A stretch of 64,000 nucleotides of DNA from Bog-756 sp963738545. GTDB taxonomy: Bacteria > Actinomycetota > Acidimicrobiia > Acidimicrobiales > RAAP-2. The translations under genes and the position numbers were made by a program. Positions 59,715 through 64,000 of this stretch are shown here, one piece after another. How positions within the stretch are numbered: the stretch's first letter is position 1; every line of letters begins with the position of its first letter. The notes beneath the pieces are model-generated. The model was given only the letters and a program-made list of their open reading frames with translations. It did not search any database and was not told where the DNA came from. Location: NCBI GenBank assembly GCA_963738545.1, contig CAVTXA010000002.1:310001-374000 (forward strand). The letters run 5' to 3'.

Positions 59715-60935
59715 TCAGCCGGCGGTGTCGGCCGCCACCGCCGTGCCGGCGGCCACGGCCGCCTCCACCCGCTCGAGCAGCCGAACGCTGCAACCGTCCA
59801 TGGCCACGACCGGGGCGATCGTGGCGATGATCTCCTCGGCGATGGCGTCGAAGGCGGTGGCCAGCGGGCTCCCCTCGTCCAGAGCCACCGGGGTCCCGGC
59901 GTCTCCACCGGCGGCCACCGACGGGTGGAGGGGGATCTGCCCGATGAGCGGGACACCGACATCGGCGGCCAGGCGGGCCCCACCCCCCGAGCCGAAGAGG
60001 GCGTAGGACGTTCCGTGGTCGCAGACGAAATCGCTCATGTTCTCGATCACACCGGCCACCCGCAGGTAACCCTTCCTGGCCATGTCGGCCGTCCGGGCCG
60101 CCACCTTCTGGGCCGCCACCGGGGGCGTGGTGACGACGATGACCTCGGTGCGGGGAAGCATGCGGGCCAACCCCATCTGGATGTCGCCCGTCCCGGGGGG
60201 CATGTCGATGAGCAGGTAGTCGAGATCCCCCCAGTGGGCATCCTCCAGAAACTGCTGGACGGCACGGTTGAGGATGAGGCCCCGCCACATGATGGCGCTG
60301 TCCTCGTCGGCCAGGAAGCCCATGGACAGGACGCGGAGTACGCCGGTGCCGATCCGCCGTTCCAGGGGGACCATCTTCTTGTCTCGTGCCTCCACCTCCC
60401 CGGCCATCCCCAGGAGGCGCGGGACGGAGAACCCCCAGATGTCGGCGTCGAGCACGCCGACCGTCAGGCCTCGGCGGGCCATGGCCACAGCCAGGTTGAC
60501 CGTGACCGAACTCTTGCCCACGCCGCCCTTGCCCGAGGCGATGGCGATCACCCGCGCCGTGTCGGGGATGTCGGTGACCGGGGCCGGGTCCTGGGCCAGT
60601 TTGCGGGCCCGGGCCATCACCGCCTTGCGCTGGCCCTCGTCCATCACCCCGGTGGTGACCAGCACCGACCGGACGCCGGGGAGGGTGCCCACGTGCGTCT
60701 CCACGTCACTTTGGATCTGGGTTCGCAGGGGACACCCGGCCACCGTCAGGGCCACCTCGACGGCGACCCGGCCGTCGGGGTGGACCTCGATCCCCGTGAC
60801 CATGTTCAGCTCGACGATGTCCGCCCCGAGCTCGGGGTCGACCACCCCCCGGAGCGCGGCCCGGACCGCGTCGTCGGACGGCACCGGCTCCCCGCCGCCG
60901 ACCGGGACCTCACTGGCGCTCTCCGACCTGCTCAC
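59715..60935 (-). CDS. Mrp/NBP35 iron-sulfur carrier ATPase (ApbC-like)
   Basis: 406 residues. The N-terminal MIP18-like domain (VRAALRGVVDPELGADIVEL) is followed by the P-loop IAIASGKGGVGKSSVTVNLA, LTVGVLDADIWGFSVPRLL, LLIDMPPGTGDIQMGL and a C-terminal ADVGVPLIGQIPLHP. It binds and delivers iron-sulfur clusters. The CxxC of NBP35 is not present; ENMSDFVCDHG has one Cys. GTG 60935. It is divergent from the A-type carrier at 61129, so two Fe-S maturation genes share one control region. Confidence 0.92.
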   Translation of the reverse strand: MSRSESASEVPVGGGEPVPSDDAVRAALRGVVDPELGADIVELNMVTGIEVHPDGRVAVEVALTVAGCPLRTQIQSDVETHVGTLPGVRSVLVTTGVMDEGQRKAVMARARKLAQDPAPVTDIPDTARVIAIASGKGGVGKSSVTVNLAVAMARRGLTVGVLDADIWGFSVPRLLGMAGEVEARDKKMVPLERRIGTGVLRVLSMGFLADEDSAIMWRGLILNRAVQQFLEDAHWGDLDYLLIDMPPGTGDIQMGLARMLPRTEVIVVTTPPVAAQKVAARTADMARKGYLRVAGVIENMSDFVCDHGTSYALFGSGGGARLAADVGVPLIGQIPLHPSVAAGGDAGTPVALDEGSPLATAFDAIAEEIIATIAPVVAMDGCSVRLLERVEAAVAAGTAVAADTAG

Positions 60936-61128
60936 GCGGCCAATTCTACCGGCCCGGCCCCGTCGGCCACCCGATGGGATGTACCACCCGGTCGCCGACG
61001 CGGGTACGCTTGACCCCGAAGCGGTGAGACGCGCCGGAGGAAGGTTTTCCGTCGGCGTGGATCGTCGCCACAGGCCGGGCCGCCGCCAGCGGGGGCCCCG
61101 CAGGAGTCGACATCGAAGAGGAGCGCCG

Positions 61129-61494
61129 ATGAGTGCCACCATGCAGACCGTCAGCATCGGGAAGAAGCCCAATCCGGTCACCCTGACGGACGTCGCCGCC
61201 TCGAAGGTGGCGGAGCTCCTGGCCCAAGAGGACATCGACGGACTGGCCCTCCGGGTGGCCGTGCGTCCGGGCGGGTGCTCGGGCTTCAGCTACGAGATGT
61301 TCTTCGACGCCGATGTGGCCGAAGACGACGTGGTCCGCGAGTTCGGCACGGTCAAGGTCGTGGTGGACGCCACCAGTGCCGACCTTCTGAAGGGCTCCAC
61401 CCTCGACTACAGCGACGGGCTGCAGGGCGCCGGGTTCCATGTGACGAACCCCAACGCCTCCCGCACCTGTGGCTGCGGCTCCTCGTTCAGCTGA
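61129..61494 (+). CDS. A-type iron-sulfur carrier (IscA/ErpA-like)
   Basis: 121 residues. VTLTDVAASKVAELLAQEDI, LRVAVRPGGCSGFSYEMFFD (first conserved Cys), LKGSTLDYSDGLQGAGF and the C-terminal SRTCGCGSSFS with the CGC pair define the HesB/IscA family. It carries and donates iron-sulfur clusters. ATG 61129 has GAAGAGGAG upstream. The stop TGA is followed, in the same reading frame, by the iron-sulfur domain of the next protein. Confidence 0.94.
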   Translation: MSATMQTVSIGKKPNPVTLTDVAASKVAELLAQEDIDGLALRVAVRPGGCSGFSYEMFFDADVAEDDVVREFGTVKVVVDATSADLLKGSTLDYSDGLQGAGFHVTNPNASRTCGCGSSFS

Positions 61495-61506
61495 TCTGCT
61501 GAACCA

Positions 61507-63159
61507 CTGATCCGGCTGCGCGTCGACGGCGCCGACGTCGAGGTCGCGGACGAGGCTGCCTCGCTCCTGGACGTCCTTCGGGAGCAGCTGGGCATCCGAT
61601 CGGTCAAGGACGGTTGCAGTCCCCAGGGGCAGTGCGGCTGTTGCACCGTGTGGGTGGACGGCGCCCCCCGTGTGGCCTGCGTGACCCCGGTCCGTCGACT
61701 GGGCGGCCGCGAGATCACCACGCTCGACGGGCTCCCTGAGGTGATCCGCCACCGGTGGGCGGAGGCTCTCGTGGCCACGGGCGGCAGCCAGTGCGGGTTC
61801 TGCACCCCCGGCATCGTCATGCGGCTGGCCGCCCTGGACCCGGACCGGGACAGTGGGAGACCGGGCGACCGGGCCGGTGATCCTTCGGTCCCCCCGGACA
61901 GGATCGAGCAGGCCCTGCTGGCCCACCTGTGCCGCTGCACGGGCTGGCAGACCATCGGCGAGGCCGCCACGGCGGTGTTCGACGCTCCGGAAGCTGATGT
62001 GGCCACCGACGTCCCCCGGGATCTCGATCGGGCCGCGATCCGGGCCGGCCTCGAGGGTGGGGTGCCCCAACGCGTGGGTCCGGCCGTCGTGCTCGGTGAC
62101 GCCGGATTCGCCGACGACGTCTGCCCCCCCGGGGCGCTGGTGGCGGTGCCCGACGGCCGGGGTGGCTACGTGGTGGCCGAGTCGGTCGCCGAGGCCAGGG
62201 CGGGCAGGGTCCAGGGTCGCAGCACCAGCCTTCCCCTCCGCCACCCGCTCGAGCTTCCCGAGGGCGCCTGGGACCTGACCTTGCGCACCACCTGGGTCGA
62301 ACCGGGGTACGTCGAGCCGGACGCCTCGTGGTGTCGTCCCGGCCAGCAGCCGGCCTCCCCGTACGGGAACGGCGGGGCGTTCGGCGGCAAGGTGGACTCG
62401 CCGGTGACCGGGGACGCCCGTCGCCTGGCCGATGCGCACGGTCGCCCGGTGCGGGTCCTCTGGTCGCGTGAGGACGTGGTGCGCATGGGGCCCAAGCGCC
62501 CACCCGTGGCCGGAGGGATCGACGGGTCGGGCGCCGGGCTCCTGCGAGTCGGGGTTCCTCCCGACGGCCCGGACGAGGCCGCGTGGGCCGCCATCACCGC
62601 CACGGTGGCCACGGTCGCTCCCGGCCTGGCCCTCGAACCGGTCCCATTGGCCGGGCCTCCCATCGGATGCTCACTCCGGGGCGCGGTCTGGGCAGAGGCC
62701 GCGGTCCTCGCCACCGCCGCCCGGGCCCTCCGAACCCTGGGGCCCGGGGCTCACCGGGATGCCGAGGTGGAGGTGGTCGGACCATCCGGTGGCCGGGCGA
62801 CGGCCCGCTGCCTCCCCGACGACTCGTTCGAGCTGGTGGTCGACGCCGGGGAGGTCCTCGACCACGTCGTCCTCCGCTCCTACTGCATCGGTGCGGCCCA
62901 CCAGGCGCTGGGTTGGGTCCGATCCGAGGGCATCGCCGTTGACGACGACGGTACCGTCCGGGACCTGACGGTGCGGTCGTTCGGCATCCTGCAGGCCCGG
63001 GCCATGCCCCGGATCGGCGTCACCATCGAGGCGGACCCGACCGGGCCGGCCGTCAACGGGTCCGATGCCGTGTTCTGCGCCGTGGCCGCGGCCCGGTGGC
63101 TGGCCGACGGGTTGGTGGGGTCCTGGCCGACCCAACGCGCCGGCGCCGCCCGGCCCTGA
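61507..63159 (+). CDS. Minimal xanthine-dehydrogenase-like molybdo-iron-sulfur protein
   Basis: About 550 residues with no ATG/GTG/TTG available at its true beginning. The in-frame open reading runs back to the IscA stop, and its first possible non-standard start is CTG 61507 (LIRLRVDG). From there a plant-type ferredoxin domain (CSPQGQCGCC at about 38-47) and the second [2Fe-2S] domain (GGSQCGFCTPGIV at about 94, LCRCTGWQTIGEAA at about 141) are complete. The rest is an incomplete Moco domain: only PYGNGGAFGGKVDSPV (about 285) and VNGSDAVFCAVAAARWLADG at the end match. The FAD domain and about two thirds of the Moco domain are absent (usual total about 1,300 residues). Starting at GTG 61648 would remove the first cluster. 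It may be a subunit of a larger enzyme or a decayed gene, although long open reading argues against decay. Confidence 0.7.
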   Translation: MIRLRVDGADVEVADEAASLLDVLREQLGIRSVKDGCSPQGQCGCCTVWVDGAPRVACVTPVRRLGGREITTLDGLPEVIRHRWAEALVATGGSQCGFCTPGIVMRLAALDPDRDSGRPGDRAGDPSVPPDRIEQALLAHLCRCTGWQTIGEAATAVFDAPEADVATDVPRDLDRAAIRAGLEGGVPQRVGPAVVLGDAGFADDVCPPGALVAVPDGRGGYVVAESVAEARAGRVQGRSTSLPLRHPLELPEGAWDLTLRTTWVEPGYVEPDASWCRPGQQPASPYGNGGAFGGKVDSPVTGDARRLADAHGRPVRVLWSREDVVRMGPKRPPVAGGIDGSGAGLLRVGVPPDGPDEAAWAAITATVATVAPGLALEPVPLAGPPIGCSLRGAVWAEAAVLATAARALRTLGPGAHRDAEVEVVGPSGGRATARCLPDDSFELVVDAGEVLDHVVLRSYCIGAAHQALGWVRSEGIAVDDDGTVRDLTVRSFGILQARAMPRIGVTIEADPTGPAVNGSDAVFCAVAAARWLADGLVGSWPTQRAGAARP

Positions 63160-63265
63160 CCGGCGGAGGGCCTCGCCGACCCACCCCTGGTGATGGGTAG
63201 GCTGACCCGTCGTCGAACCGACCCGTGCGGCCCCGGGTCGGACCCGTGCGCCAGAGGAGCGTCCC

Positions 63266-63634
63266 ATGAGCACCCCGATCGGCCCCTACTCACCCGTCGT
63301 CTCGGCCGGACCGTGGTTGATCACCTCCGGCCAGCTGGGCCTGGCCCCCGCGGTGGACGGCGAGCCGCCGAGACTTGTGGACGGGGGTGCGTCCGAACAG
63401 CTCGGCCAGGCCCTCACCAACGCCGGGCGCCTGTTGGCCGACCACGGGGCCGGGATCGACGACGTGATCAAGACCACGGTGTTCGTGACCGACATGTCCG
63501 GGTACGCCGCCGTCAACGAGGCCTACGTGGCCTACTTCGGAGACCACCGACCGGCGCGCTCGGTGGTGGGGGTGGCCGGACTCCCGATGGGGGCGGCCGT
63601 CGAGGTGGAGGTCTGGGCCTACCGAGCCCCGTGA
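63266..63634 (+). CDS. RidA/YjgF family deaminase
   Basis: 122 residues. IGPYSPVVSAGPWLITSGQL, LTNAGRLLADHGAGIDDVIK, TTVFVTDMSGYAAVNEAYVA and RPARSVVGVAGLPMGAAVEV match the RidA family, which hydrolyses reactive enamine/imine by-products to keto acids. The catalytic Arg in PARS is present. ATG 63266 has GAGGAG upstream. It forms trimers in the cytoplasm. It is convergent with the regulator at the edge. Confidence 0.92.
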   Translation: MSTPIGPYSPVVSAGPWLITSGQLGLAPAVDGEPPRLVDGGASEQLGQALTNAGRLLADHGAGIDDVIKTTVFVTDMSGYAAVNEAYVAYFGDHRPARSVVGVAGLPMGAAVEVEVWAYRAP

Positions 63635-63650
63635 GTGGCCTCGGTCGCGG

Positions 63651-64000
63651 CTACGGCGTCCAGTTGGTCTGGCCGAAGCGGTAGCCGACCGAGCGGACCG
63701 TCTGGATCAGGTGGGCATGCTCCTCGCCCAACTTGGCCCGCAGCCGCCGGACGTGGACGTCGACGGTGCGGGCACCCCCGTAGTACTCGTAGCCCCAGAC
63801 CCGGCTGAGCAGGGTCTCGCGGGTGAACACCTTGCCCGGCCGTGCCGCCAGGAAGCGCAGGAGTTCGTACTCCATGTAGGTCAGGTCCAGCACCTTGCCC
63901 GACACGGCGGCCTGGTAGGTCTCGAGGTTGAGGACGAGCGGGCCGTGCTCGAGGAGATCGGGCCGGAGTCCGCGCCCGGTCCGCCAGAACAGGTGGGCCA
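63651..64000 (-). CDS. GlnR-like winged-helix response regulator (C-terminal part; gene runs past window edge)
   Basis: The window holds about 115 C-terminal residues. VLNLETYQAAVSGKVLDLTY, MEYELLRFLAARPGKVFTRE, TLLSRVWGYEYYGGARTVDV and HVRRLRAKLGEEHAHLIQTV form an OmpR-type DNA-binding domain close in wording to actinobacterial GlnR, the nitrogen-response regulator. The receiver domain lies outside the window, so the GlnR versus other OmpR assignment is not final. If GlnR, it could act on the glnN box at 2516-2531. Confidence 0.8.
   Translation of the reverse strand, partial: AHLFWRTGRGLRPDLLEHGPLVLNLETYQAAVSGKVLDLTYMEYELLRFLAARPGKVFTRETLLSRVWGYEYYGGARTVDVHVRRLRAKLGEEHAHLIQTVRSVGYRFGQTNWTP

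Noticed and set aside
1..64000. CRISPR array or insertion sequence
   Set aside because: No regularly spaced repeats, no Cas or transposase protein seen on either strand.

Overview
This window is high-GC bacterial DNA with dense genes on both strands, many GTG/TTG starts, and many 1-4 base start/stop overlaps. Several markers point to the Actinomycetota: a WhiB-type regulator, a GlnR-like winged-helix protein, a Wbl-adjacent tandem of ArsA ATPases, VKOR-type disulfide chemistry and type III glutamine synthetase. The mixture best fits the Acidimicrobiia, probably an environmental or uncultured member. The placement is inferred from gene content; no marker gene allows a firm assignment.

Layout. 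0-7.8 kb: type III glutamine synthetase with a clear terminator and a possible GlnR-type box, an MFS exporter with its own TetR repressor behind a palindromic operator, and small enzymes (DJ-1/PfpI, VOC, EamA-type permease). 7.9-14.3 kb: two Tat-exported phosphoesterases of the phospholipase C/acid phosphatase family on opposite strands, an ABC exporter, a 55-residue peptide gene just upstream of that exporter, and an alpha/beta hydrolase. 14.5-22.8 kb: unknown proteins, an FUSC-type membrane protein, an acyl-CoA synthetase, a Baeyer-Villiger-type flavin monooxygenase and an SQR-like flavoprotein. 22.9-27.0 kb: a tightly overlapping glycerol kinase / glycerol-3-phosphate dehydrogenase / FAD oxidoreductase operon. 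27.1-30.9 kb: an ABC transporter translationally coupled to a two-component system.

31-39.5 kb looks accessory. It holds three regulator-plus-target cassettes (PadR with a MacB-like exporter; TetR with an SDR and an F420-reductase-like protein; TetR with an SDR), a truncated SDR, a frameshifted AHSA1-like remnant, a possible truncated gene start, and an imperfect 37-bp direct repeat. One copy of this repeat ends just 3' of a tRNA-Ala gene. I read it as an acquired and partly decayed island at a tRNA.

39.8-64 kb returns to housekeeping style: inorganic pyrophosphatase divergent from polyphosphate kinase, aldo/keto reductase, L,D-transpeptidase, a PAS-GGDEF-EAL protein, tRNA-Pro, a four-gene operon (two ArsA ATPases, a receiver protein, a CBS/CorC protein), a WhiB gene with an inverted repeat bracketing its promoter, an oxidative-folding operon (two DUF929-type CPFC proteins around a VKOR), Mrp/ApbC, an A-type Fe-S carrier, a shortened xanthine-dehydrogenase-like protein with no standard start codon, RidA, and a truncated GlnR-like regulator at the right edge.

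The strongest leads for new biology are the peptide/ABC-exporter unit (13.0-13.3 kb), the minimal molybdo-iron-sulfur protein in frame with its Fe-S carrier neighbour (61.1-63.2 kb), the asymmetric ArsA pair, and the DUF929-VKOR-DUF929 operon.
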